Below, piece after piece: positions 53,214 through 64,000 of a DNA stretch of 64,000 nt. Source of the DNA: Macrobrachium rosenbergii. Taxonomy: Eukaryota; Arthropoda; Malacostraca; Decapoda; Palaemonidae. Below the pieces are notes generated by a model. That model had not been told where the DNA came from and did no database searches. It was given only the letters and a program-made list of their open reading frames with translations. Numbering within the stretch: position 1 is the stretch's first letter; every line of letters begins with the position of its first letter. Location: contig NC_089741.1 in NCBI RefSeq assembly GCF_040412425.1, positions 38,642,038 to 38,706,037 of the forward strand, given 5' to 3'. The translations under genes and the position numbers were made by a program.

Positions 53214-53620
53214 CAGTGGTTCTTAACCTTTTTATTGCCACTCCCCCGCTACGAGTTGGTCCTTCCCTCCATCCCCCCACTTTTGCATCTATGAGTAAAA
53301 TTCCCTCCCAGATTTAAAGGAAAATTAAAAAAAGAGAAAGAGAATGGGTTTCGAGGGATAGGGAGGGAGGTAAATAATTACTAAACATGGGAACCCCAAT
53401 GAGTCTAACCAGAGTGGTAGACTAGAGGAAACTAACGATCTCAGGCGATACTTTTGCATTTTTTTTTTTTATAAACTTCTGAATATTAGTTCCTCACTCT
53501 TGTTCAGAGAATAACGAATATAATTAGAGAATTTAAAAATTTTTCCTTAGGGTTCGCGCCTCCCCTGGAAATTGCTGACGCCCACCTAGGGGGCGCGGGC
53601 CGCCAATTTGAGAACCACTG
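53214..53620. mobile_element. hAT-type MITE, 407 bp
   Basis: Terminal inverted repeats CAGTGGTTCTTAACC and (TTT)GAGAACCACTG. The 8-bp flanks GTTTAATT (53206-53213) and GTTCAATT (53621-53628) match at 7 of 8 positions, as expected for a hAT target duplication. No transposase, so it is non-autonomous. Confidence 0.88.
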
Positions 53621-53837
53621 GTTCAATTCGAATGCGCACTTAGATACAAAACTCCGAAGTGACTCTGTCATTTGACTGCGACTTCCCTCTCATTGCGTAA
53701 TAATATTTTACTCTATTTTACCCTTTAAAAATCTTCAAATAAAAGATCTGGAAGTCATATTCGGATTCAAATGCTTTGGGGCGCTATTAGCAAATCTATT
53801 GCAAGGCATTTTATATTATCTTAAGACACCGTTGTGC

Positions 53838-54172
53838 GACAATGACGTTAGATATCTAGTAAACACATTTCAACCTCTATCACTCACTGTGAAGGCCTCC
53901 GGGCCTCAAGTGACCCACTGCCCATCGCTTCAAACCGCCCCCCTCCCCCCAGGTCAGTTGCAAGTTCATGCAATTATTAATCTTTTTTTTTTTGCAACGC
54001 AGTAAAGTGTAACAAATGACGTTAGATATCTACATCCATTTTAACCTCTATTATTCGCTGTGAAGGTCGTCGGGCCTCAAATGACCCAATGCCATCGCTT
54101 CAAACTTAACCCCCCCCCCCGCCCTCCCTCATGGTCAGCTGCAAGTTCCTGCATTTTTTTTTTTTTTTTTGG
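53838..54172 (+). repeat. Direct duplication of ~165 bp
   Basis: Both copies start AATGACGTTAGATATCTA, contain TCGCTTCAAAC followed by a poly-C run, then GGTCAG(T/C)TGCAAGTTC(A/C)TGCA and end in a poly-T run. They diverge by roughly 10-15 percent by eye. Confidence 0.88.
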
Positions 54173-55051
54173 CAAAACATGGAACAAACACCAACATCAA
54201 AACTCCACTTCTATCCAGGGCTTAAGAGTTGCATGAAGAGTTGATAACTTCCCTTGCTACCCCTTAAGGCAACCACTTCCTTATGCACTGGAGGTGTTGC
54301 CTACGCTCAAATTCTCACGTAGGAGGTTAATAACTAAGCGTATATGCAAGAATGTCCCTACACCAGCTGGTCCTGTTTAATTTCTTCGTATGAGAGAAAA
54401 GGGCAGATTCTACGCAGCTTTATACGAGGGCCGGTTTGGTTTCATTACATGCTATTCTTAGGACAATCCTTGAGAGTAAATTTGAGACAAATACTCGATA
54501 ATACCGTATAAGTGGATTAGTTATGGGCTGCTTTAGAAGTAAGAGCCCGTGCCAGCATATGGCTGGTTTCACCTAGCATCTATAATACAAAAATGGATTA
54601 TGCATACATACATAAACACACATATTAGCTAATTCCTCAGTATTGAATCTGCCTGCGTACTTTGAAAATCAAGCGCTGAATAAAAATCTGATTTTGTATT
54701 TGCCGTTTCAAAATCGAAATACGATAATTATACTTGTATTTTGAACTGAAACATCTATTTAAAAAATACAGCAAACTCGCTGATATGAAACACTGATTGT
54801 GTAGGGAATAATTTCTACTGATGTTTAAAATTTTGGATGTCAGAAAGTACAGAAAATCCAGTTCAGTAACAAAAATGCAAATAAAAATAGCAGGCACTTG
54901 AAATTGTATGAATGTGGATCTCTTTTATTAAAATATTTTGTTTAAGTAAATCATTTCCAATCTACTCTTATATTATGACAACAATCTCCGCAATCTGCCG
55001 CAACAAAAGGGTTATAACAAGTAAAGCAACTGGCTTCTAAATAGTAACAAG

Positions 55052-55443
55052 TAAATAATGCAACTTCGGCGCAACCGAGTTTTCTGTACAGCCGCTACAG
55101 CGTATAATCAAGGCCACCGAAAATTGATCTATCTTTCGGTGGTCTCGGTATAATGCTGTATGAGCCGCGGCCAATGAAACTTTAACCACCGCCCGGTGGT
55201 GGCCTGTCCTATATCGTTGCCAGACGCACGATTATGGCTAACTTTTTAACTTTAAATAAAATAAAAACTACTGAGGCTAGAGGGCTGCAATTTGGTATGT
55301 TTGATGATTGGAGGGTGGATGACCAGTATACCAATTTGTAGCCCTCTGGCCTCAATAGTTTTTAAGATCTGAGGGCGGAGAGAAAAAAGTGCGGACGGAC
55401 AGACAAAGCCGGCACAACTGATTTCTTTTACAGAAAACTAAAA
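55052..55443 (+). mobile_element. Foldback repeat family, copy D
   Basis: Full-length copy. The long central hairpin pairs 55266-55297 with 55328-55360 (AACTACTGAGGCTAGAGGGC with its mirror). The CCACCGAAA/TTTCGGTGG stem is intact. The first hairpin is degraded. Confidence 0.9.
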
Positions 55444-55619
55444 CTAAACAGCAACTTGATACACCAAAACAGAACATCCATCTTTAAAAGGTTGCACCCG
55501 CCTGCCCCCGCCTCCCGAAAAAAATATATATTTACCTGCTAGCTCCACCTAGGGTGGAAGATTTTGACACTGTCGGTATCATCAAATATCTATGTGGAAA
55601 AATACACCTTAGGGGAGTG

Positions 55620-56320
55620 CATGAAAGGTTAATTACATGACAGGTTTTTTTCTCTCTCTCTTTTGTGTTTAAATAACACGTGTCTTTTTTTTATAAATTA
55701 TGAAATTGTTATTACATGACAGGTGTTGTTTTTTCTTTATCTTAAAGTTTACATAAGACGTATCTTTGTTTCTTAAATTACAAAAAGTTAATTACATGAC
55801 AGGTGTTGATTTTTCTTTATCTTAATGTTTACATAACAAGTGTCTTTGTTTTTTAAAATACAAAAAAATTCATTACGTCTGATTTTTTTTCCTTCATCTT
55901 GATGTTTACCTAATAAGTGTCTTTGTTGTTCAAATTATGAAAGGTGAATTACATGACAGCTGTTTTTCCTGTATCTTAATGTTTACATAACACGTGTCTT
56001 TGTTATTGAAACTACAAAAAAAAATTAATTACATGACAGGTGTTGCTTTTATTGTTTTTAATGTTTGCAAAACACGTGTCTTTGTTTTTTTCAGTTATGA
56101 AAGGTTCATAACATGACAGCTGTTTTTCCTGTATCTTATTGCTTTCATAGCACGTGTCTTTGTTATTTAAATTAAGAAAAAAATTAATCATATGAAGCAT
56201 TTTTTTATTGCTTTTAATTTATGCAAAACACGTGTCTTTGTTTTTTCAATTATGAAAGATTAATTACAAGACAGCTGTTTTACCTTGATCTTAACGTTCA
56301 CAAAACAGGTGCCTTTGATT
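55620..56320 (+). repeat. Minisatellite, ~90-100 bp unit, ~7 copies
   Basis: Unit: AATTACATGACAGGTGTT, then T-rich CTTTATCTTAATGTTTACAT, then AACACGTGTCTTTGTTTTT and AAATTATGAAAA. Each unit contains the E-box-like CACGTG. Degenerate but clearly periodic. Confidence 0.85.
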
Positions 56321-56626
56321 TTTTATATATTCTTCCCTGATATTTTCAAGGTTAGGGCCTTAAACCAGGTTCGCTACACGGCAATGCACGTCATATGAGA
56401 ACGAAAATTAATAGTACTGGTTCACCCTTTATCCAAAACAACCGAGACGGGAATCCTGGGGCAACTTTTTCTACCACAGCAAGACAAACAACTTGCCGCT
56501 CCGGCCAATATCGACTTGAGTCTCCATTCATGATTAAATCTCTACTTTGGTTTCAGTTTTATTTCTTGGGATAGTTCCAGAACCAGTTGAATTCTTGAGA
56601 TAGTGATATACGCACGTATATATACA

Positions 56627-56628
<2 letters not shown>

Positions 56629-56697
<69 letters not shown>

Positions 56698-56819
56698 GTA
56701 TGTGTGTGTGTTGGATTTCAACTTATCCAAAACATTTTACATCAGTATTCAAAACTATTCTGTGGGTGTGTTTGTGTGTGTGGTCAGACCTGTCCAAAAC
56801 ATTCTACAGTATTCAAAAC

Positions 56820-56893
<74 letters not shown>

Positions 56894-57019
56894 GTGTGTA
56901 TGCGTGCGTGTGTGTGAGTATTGAATTTCAACGTATCCAAAACATTTTACATCAGCATTCAAAACTATTCTGTGTGTGTGGGGTTAAACCTGTCCAAAAC
57001 ATTCTACAGCATTCAAAAC

Positions 57020-57116
<97 letters not shown>
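56629..57116. repeat. Compound (CT)n array with duplicated spacer
   Basis: (CT)32, (CT)34 and (CT)47 separated by two copies of a ~120-bp spacer (ATTTCAAC.TATCCAAAACAT, then TTTACATCAG.ATTCAAAAC and TGTCCAAAACATTCTACAG). The spacer itself contains two related halves, so the locus grew by duplication of a CT-spacer unit. Confidence 0.9.
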
Positions 57117-57118
<2 letters not shown>

Positions 57119-57677
57119 CGTTAACAGTGACAATTTCGATATAATTGAAAAACTATTTGGCATTCTCTGAGGGCAATGTTTTCAATTATTCTGCCCTACG
57201 CTTTCTCTCCCTCTCTAGTTACACCATCGACGGGGGAGTTTTAAAACTCCAAATTTAGCAGTACATCCCTTAATTACTTACAAACATGGCAAGTTATTTT
57301 GTTAAAGTTTCTCTTAGCATCAGGAATGCGCGTTCATTACAAAACTAAACAACTTCAGTTTTCATTAAGTCTTGTGGCAAGGGACGTAGGTTGATCTAAA
57401 TGAGATTTTCGCAGGCTGACATATGTCCGAGCTTTAGGACAACTAAAAGAGTATACGCATCCCTCTGAATTAAAAAAAAAAAAAAATAATATATCAATAA
57501 ATAATAAAATTAAATAATAAATAATACAAAATAAAAAAAAAAGCTTCAGTTGACGCTAACTAGTGAGGGGAAAGAATTTAGAAAAACGGAACATAATGAC
57601 CACGAAAATAAACACCTTTGGTATAACTTTAGATCCATGGATGATCACAGACTCTCCATAAGCTTCATCTTTTAATA

Positions 57678-57711
57678 CAACAACAACAACAACAACAACA
57701 CAACAACAACA
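57678..57711. repeat. (CAA)n microsatellite
   Basis: Eleven CAA units with one slip. Confidence 0.95.
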
Positions 57712-58007
57712 GGAAAAACAACAGCAAACACATCATTGCCAATGTTACTTTCGCAACAACTCCCAACTCAGACAAATAATCTGACACTCCAAGTGTTCAC
57801 TTCTTGCCAACAAAAAAGACATCATTATTATACAACAGCCTCAGCAACAACAACAACTTCCAAGAGCATCACTAACAACCCTTAACAACAACACCATAAT
57901 TATGATAATTCATATCGCTGGCCACCTGGCATTACAAATGGGCTCCCAGAACATTCCAGGACAATGACTGGAAAAGAACCTTCCCTGTTTTCTGCCAGCA
58001 ACGAAGC

Positions 58008-58020
58008 CTCTCTCTCTCCA

Positions 58021-58100
<80 letters not shown>

Positions 58101-58118
58101 TCCTACACGTCAATGATT

Positions 58119-58187
<69 letters not shown>

Positions 58188-58206
58188 TTCCTACACGTCA
58201 ATGATT

Positions 58207-58257
<51 letters not shown>

Positions 58258-58274
58258 CCTACGCGTAAATCATT

Positions 58275-58335
<61 letters not shown>

Positions 58336-58352
58336 TACGCGTAAATCATTTA

Positions 58353-58397
<45 letters not shown>

Positions 58398-58414
58398 TAC
58401 GCGTCAATCATTTA

Positions 58415-58445
<31 letters not shown>

Positions 58446-58461
58446 TACACGTCAATGATTA
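58008..58461 (+). repeat. Higher-order repeat: (CT)n plus 22-bp spacer, 6 copies
   Basis: Six (CT)n tracts, each followed by the spacer TTCCTAC(A/G)CGT(C/A)AAT(G/C)ATTTAC. The spacers are almost identical while the CT lengths differ. Confidence 0.93.
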
Positions 58462-58727
58462 CCTGTCTCCGAAGGTATGATTTTCCAACGCCCTCATTAA
58501 AACGGCGATCAGAGAACTCTACAACAGCATTTGGCTGCAGCTGGACAGTGCAGGTGATCTACAGACTGGAACAGGCGTCCATGTTAAATCTAGTTTCTTT
58601 CAGAAAGATGACCCTGAAGCACAATTTCCTTGAGGGGAAAATAGCTATTCCTTTTCACGTCAGCAACGAGGAGGATCGAAAGTCTTCGTTCTTATCTTTT
58701 ACAAATTATTCAAGTTTATTCATATAA
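58455..58727 (+). pseudogene. Unrecognised open frame, 90 codons
   Basis: Starts ATGATTACC within the last CT spacer and reads MITCLRRYDFPTPSLKRRSE...FRKMTLKHNFLEGK...FHVSNEEDRKSSF. The composition is plausible but there are no splice sites or family match, and the start overlaps a repeat. It could be chance or a transposon fragment. Confidence 0.12.
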
Positions 58728-59516
58728 AACTGTGGAGCTGTAACTTACAATATAAAAACGGAATTGTGAGTTTCGCAGCGATAAGCAAAACTTCGCAGAC
58801 TCTACTGAAATCACTATGAAACACACTTATTCATTTGAATAAAAACTGAAAAAAAAAGTTCTACTTCGAGAGAAATTAAAATGAAAAATAATTTTCGCAA
58901 AAGAACGTCTAGACTTTGCCATTGTACGAGGACTCATTAAACACAAATATCTAGTCTCGTTTTTCAAATATTAATCTTTATATCCTCCAAGCCACACAAC
59001 AAATACATCCCACTAAATGACAAGGATATAAATGACAGGTTTACATCCTTGCAGAGACAGAGAGAAACGCGGTATCCTCCTCACAAAATGATGATGATGA
59101 TGATGATGATAGCATCCTACATGACAATCCTACAGCATCCTTTGAAACTTGACTAGTCAAGCTGAGAGGACAATCATTTCTCCACCCAAGGACTTACTAA
59201 GACTTCCCACAATCCTCTTTAAAAGTAGGTATTGCCTACACAATCCTAAATTTGATATAAAACACGAATATCAATTGAAATTAAGTTGAGATTTGCATAA
59301 GAGAATTGTATCAGAGCTTTAACAAACATAAAACTATAGTGGTAATTTTTTAATGCTCTTGTTTGGAAAATTTAACAATGTAAGATATTTACTAATATCT
59401 TGAGCAGATGGCAAAATCGCAAAAACAAGTTGTTTACCTGTACCTATTAATTCTGATTAGGCCACGCCCAAATGATAAATCTGTCTACATTCCAGCTGAC
59501 ATATTCACGCACACAC

Positions 59517-59642
<126 letters not shown>

Positions 59643-60204
59643 AAACAAACTTGTAAACATACCTACATAACTCTGTATGTCGCAAATCATCTGACATGCC
59701 TCTATTTACAATACTTCTTTTTCGGTATTACTCTAATACTCTATAAAACAGAAATCTGTTATCACACAAAAAATCATTACACTTATCAAGCCAACACTCT
59801 TACACAAACTGAAATCTGAAATCACAACAGAGTTGAACCTAAGAAAACCACTCGAAAACGGGCCTTATAAGTGACCAAAAATGACCCTTACAAGTGACCT
59901 AAGATGACCCCAGCTCACATACGAATGTAACCCACTTAAGAGATCACGTCTAACCGTAAACAGCCAAGCAGGAAGTAAAGATATAAGATGAAGTCTCCCA
60001 GAGTGAGACCCAGAAATTTCTGGTATTTATACAAAGTTAAAAAAGGAGGTATTTATATACCAAACGGAGGGAGGAAGGGAGAGGGAGAGCGAGAGGGAGA
60101 GAGGAGGAAAGGGGGGGGTGGGGAACAGGCAGAAACAAAACTAAGTCAAGCCTAATAGATTGAGATCCAATTACTTAAAGTATTAAGATAAAATTATCAA
60201 AAGG

Positions 60205-60207
<3 letters not shown>

Positions 60208-60279
<72 letters not shown>
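60208..60279. repeat. (TA)n microsatellite
   Basis: About 36 uninterrupted TA units between purine-rich, G-run-containing flanks (60.06-60.12 kb and 60.28-60.38 kb). Confidence 0.98.
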
Positions 60280-60281
<2 letters not shown>

Positions 60282-60557
60282 AAAGAGAGAGGGAGGGGAA
60301 AGGGAGGGACTAAGGTCCAGAGGGTCTATGGATAAAAAGGGTAAGTTCCAGAAAAGTTTCGAGGGGGGATGGGGGGGAATGGGCGGAGTCTCCAAAGATG
60401 TCCAACTTGACCTTGTGGAACTAGTTTTAAAAGGTACCCCCGACGACGCGGGCGTGACGTAAGCGGGCTCTAGATGAGCTCTAAGGTGTGGAACCAAAAA
60501 AAAAAAAAAATAAAAAAAAATAAAAAAAAAGATTACACAATGCAGGAGTAAGATATC

Positions 60558-60642
60558 TTATTATTATTATTTATTATTATTATTGTTGTTGTTGTTGCTG
60601 TTGTTGTTATAAATGAGAAAATGAACACGAATCCAGTCAACA

Positions 60643-60717
<75 letters not shown>

Positions 60718-60749
60718 AATGAGAAAGGTGCACACGAATCGAGTCAACA

Positions 60750-60827
<78 letters not shown>

Positions 60828-60864
60828 ATAATAAATGAGAAAGGTGCACACGAATCCAACAACA

Positions 60865-60936
<72 letters not shown>

Positions 60937-60937
60937 G
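60558..60937 (+). repeat. Compound (ATT)n with triplicated spacer
   Basis: Four ATT arrays, three of them preceded by nearly the same spacer (ATAAATGAGAAA.GTGCACACGAAT followed by CCAGTCAACA-like sequence). Confidence 0.93.
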
Positions 60938-61296
60938 TGTAGGAGATAAGGTTTCACTAAGTTCCACAAGTTTTGTTTACATGAGAAAATCACAGCAGAG
61001 GGCGAGCAACGAGCTGGTCGGAACATGTCGACGGCACCACAACCTGAAGTAGAAGAACCTGAATCCAGACGACGGAGGATTCCTAGGATTTCTGATTGAA
61101 TATTTCAACAAGAGACTCCCAGCATTCCACACACTACCCTTTTTCCAATATGAATATCGGCCAGTTGCTGACCAACATCGCTGAGCTTGAAAAGCGAATT
61201 ATCAGGAAAACAGAAAAGATCCTGTCTAAGATCAATTAGCATAAAATATCCATCCTTTTCAATAAGACCTGTTTAAGAGAGGGTCTATTTCCTTCA

Positions 61297-61333
<37 letters not shown>

Positions 61334-61364
61334 GTGACTAGGTGCGTATGCACTTTTCTCATTC

Positions 61365-61418
<54 letters not shown>
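61297..61418. repeat. Two (AAT)n microsatellites
   Basis: (AAT)12 at 61297-61333 and (AAT)17 at 61367-61418. Confidence 0.98.
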
Positions 61419-61507
61419 TTAATTCTTGAAAGGATTCGTGCGCACCTGACAAGGAAAAACAACCCATCCTCGTAGAATGGGCAGCGTGCCTCGTGCACAA
61501 AAGACCC

Positions 61508-61583
<76 letters not shown>
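61508..61583. repeat. (GA)n microsatellite
   Basis: About 37 uninterrupted GA units. Confidence 0.98.
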
Positions 61584-62251
61584 CATGCATAAGCAAAAAT
61601 GTAATGCCTACATCTCCAATTCTCGCTTTACCTTGAACACACTGAACTCGTTCATGTAAACAAAAAAGCAAGAGATTGCGAATACTAGGAAAAAATGCAA
61701 GTGATTGCGCGAGTCTAAAATAATTAGAATGGAAATTAATTACGAAAATTAAATAATGACAGGGAAATATGAGATATTGCGAACTATTCATTGTATGAGA
61801 CTTGCCCCTGGGGCTGAGATTTTCAATGTACATCGCAGTATGGACTGCCTTACTACTGGTTTCCCACTGTATCTTAAGCGTACTGAGACCCAGTCCTAAT
61901 TACTGACCTTATCTGACTGTCTTACCTGAGTACCGTACCACACTCAACTTTATACATAGGTGATCGAAGGACCAATAAGTGTACTATTAATTTAAGGGCA
62001 AGATCATCAGTCTGTTGCATTTTACCCTCCATGATAAAACTGAAAGATTTTTACATAGGTGCCCCTTTTTACACTTATAAGCAAAAACGCGACTTTTACA
62101 TAAGTGCCCTCTTGACATTTCAGAGTGAAAATGGTTCTTTAAGGTGCCACGGGAAACAGCGCATTTCCATGGATGCTGTTTGTTGTGTAAAGCAGACAAT
62201 AAAAAAGTAACAGGTGAGAAATACAAGTCTGTATCTCATTCCTTGCAAAAA

Positions 62252-62737
62252 GGAAGGTAACGCAGTCTTACATTACAGGTCCACGCCAACGGCTAAGTAC
62301 TCTGTAATCTCAGTATCCGTAAATCATAAGTAGTACAGTTTTTATTAATGGAACTACCCAAATACACAGGCAGTGACTGTAATGGGTACGTCATTCAATA
62401 CTGTGCCTGAATGAATGGGGACAGGCAACACAATTCTTACATTACACAGCACGTACCAACAGCTGCGTAATCTGTAATCTCAGTACGTCGTCCAGTTCTT
62501 AGTAATGGAATTTACCAAAAACACAACAGTGGCCATAATGGGTACATCAATCAGTACTGTAACCGAATGATTTGGGAAAGGCAACGCAATTCTTACATCA
62601 CACAGCCGCCACCAACAGCTACACAATCTGTAATCTGCTAGGCGTAAATCTTTAGTACAGTTTTTATTAATGGAACTACCCAAACACACTACGGTGACTG
62701 TAATGGGTACAGTATTCAGTACTGTAACAGAATAAAC
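62252..62737 (+). repeat. Tandem repeat, ~160 bp unit, 3 copies
   Basis: Each unit has GGCAAC.CAATTCTTACAT.AC, CCAACAGCT, AATCTGTAATCT, then TTAATGGAACTACCCAAA.AC, GTGACTGTAATGGGTAC and CAGTACTGTA. Divergence is moderate; copies 1 and 3 share an internal block that copy 2 has lost in part. Confidence 0.88.
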
Positions 62738-62882
62738 AACTTGTATATGTGTCAATAGTTCTGTATCGGCTTTGCTGACACAGAGAACAACAGACATAAA
62801 ACTAACAGGACTACAGAAACCAAATTAATGAACCAAGATTAGTTTATCTACAGAACTATACCACAGAGCTGTATAGCAACAA

Positions 62883-62884
<2 letters not shown>

Positions 62885-62951
<67 letters not shown>
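62885..62951. repeat. (CT)n microsatellite
   Basis: About 33 uninterrupted CT units. Confidence 0.98.
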
Positions 62952-62953
<2 letters not shown>

Positions 62954-63532
62954 AAGACGGTGGCTGGCCCAGTTATCAGGAACCACTGACGCCAAATTTA
63001 TGAGCTCTGAGGTGTCGGTTTTTGTCGGTGTCTGTCGATATAATGGTACAGGTATTTCACGGCTAGAATGCACACAAAAAGACTTGATCTATATTTAATT
63101 AATATTATTATTATTATCATATTATTATTATTATTATTACCCTATTGAAGACAAGAAGAACACTCTCTTGATCACTTTCACGCACTGACAATTTGCAAAG
63201 AAACCTTCAAAACTAAAAAAAGGACGATATCAGAAAAACTAAATTCACATTCAATAAGCTGCCCCATTGTAAAATTAGCCATTTAAACTAAATAAATGAA
63301 TAAATAAGCGAGGAAGACTTCCTAGAGTAAGGAGACTTAAATCTGAGCTGGTGGAAAGGTGAATTATAGTTATAAAGTTTTTGGCAAGACCTAAGACAAG
63401 CCTCGGCAACATTACACACACTGTCACCAGGTATTACACTAGCGCTGAATAACCTTGTTCACCCCCCTGCTGGCCTTTGACCTGACTATATACCCGTTCA
63501 TGAGAGAAGATTCAGATTTTAAGAAAATAATA

Positions 63533-63934
63533 AAAAATGCGCCGAAGTTTCTTCGGCACAATCGAGTTTTCTGTACGGCATATAATCAACGCCACCGAAA
63601 AAATCTATCTTTCGGTGGTCTCGGTGTAATGCTGTATGAACCGCGTCCCATGTAACTTTAACCATTGCCCGGTGGTGGCCTGTCCTATATCGTTGCCAGA
63701 TGCACGATTATGGCTAACTTTAACCTTAAATAAAATCAAAACTACTGAGGCTAGAGGGCTGCAGTTTGGTAGGTTTGATGACTGGAGGGTGGATGATTAA
63801 CATACCAATTTGCAGCATTCTAGTCTCAGTAGTTTTTTAAGATCTGAGGGCGGACAGAAAAAGTGCGGACAGAATAAAGTGCAGACGGACAGACAGAGCC
63901 GGCACAATAGTTTTCTTTTATAGAAAACTAAAAA
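63533..63934 (+). mobile_element. Foldback repeat family, copy E
   Basis: Full-length copy of about 400 bp with all hairpins: GCCGAAG/CTTCGGC, CCACCGAAA/TTTCGGTGG and the central CTACTGAGGCTAGAGGGCTG / mirror pair; ends TAGAAAACTAAAA. Confidence 0.9.
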
Positions 63935-64000
63935 GGAGAGGCCCTGTGCAAGAAGACTCCATGAAAAAAATTGGGAGATGGGTCGTATTACAGGTAACCC

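Noticed and set aside
56603..57144. Open frames with long Ser-Leu runs
   Set aside because: They are translations of (CT)n tracts; the same artefact occurs at 29.3, 49.4, 61.5 and 62.9 kb.

Overview
This is a eukaryotic window, almost certainly from an arthropod and most likely a decapod crustacean (shrimp, prawn, crayfish or crab group). The reasons are spliced genes with GT-AG introns, an extreme load of long microsatellites ((TA)n, (CT)n, (AAT)n, (GGA)n), an interstitial run of the arthropod telomere word TTAGG, and dispersed repeats (tRNA-derived SINE, hAT-like and pogo-like MITEs) that I recall from decapod genomes. The species cannot be fixed from the sequence.

The window carries one gene that I can reconstruct completely: an otopetrin-family proton channel (Otop) on the minus strand, from a start codon at 36426 to a stop at 1867. 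I joined 15 coding exons by hand. All 14 introns are GT-AG, all exon phases match, and the product is 811 residues (816 with an alternative donor of exon 10), with about 12 predicted membrane segments and the family's C-terminal signature. An in-frame stop 60 nt upstream of the ATG and a TATA-like box near 36620 support the 5' end. The cytoplasmic N-terminal region (about 190 residues, exons 1-4) is disordered and Ser-rich. The loop between membrane segments 5 and 6, which should be extracellular, has a whole exon devoted to a His/Asp/Gly-rich stretch with N-glycosylation sequons. That loop is the most biologically interesting item here.

Layout: 1-1.87 kb is downstream of the gene. From 1.87 to 29.5 kb lie exons 15 to 2, with introns of 0.3-11.5 kb that are AT-rich but nearly free of microsatellites; they contain two opposite-oriented relics of non-LTR retrotransposons, a pogo-type MITE, a hAT-type MITE and a small perfect foldback. 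From 29.5 to 36.3 kb is the long first intron, where microsatellites suddenly become dense and SINE-type repeats appear. From 36.7 to 64 kb is upstream or intergenic DNA with no gene I can defend. It is a mosaic of microsatellites, several minisatellites (the largest about 2 kb at 42-44 kb), a hAT MITE, and five copies of a ~0.4 kb repeat family with nested inverted repeats, all in the same orientation. A few short coding-like pockets in this half are listed at low confidence.
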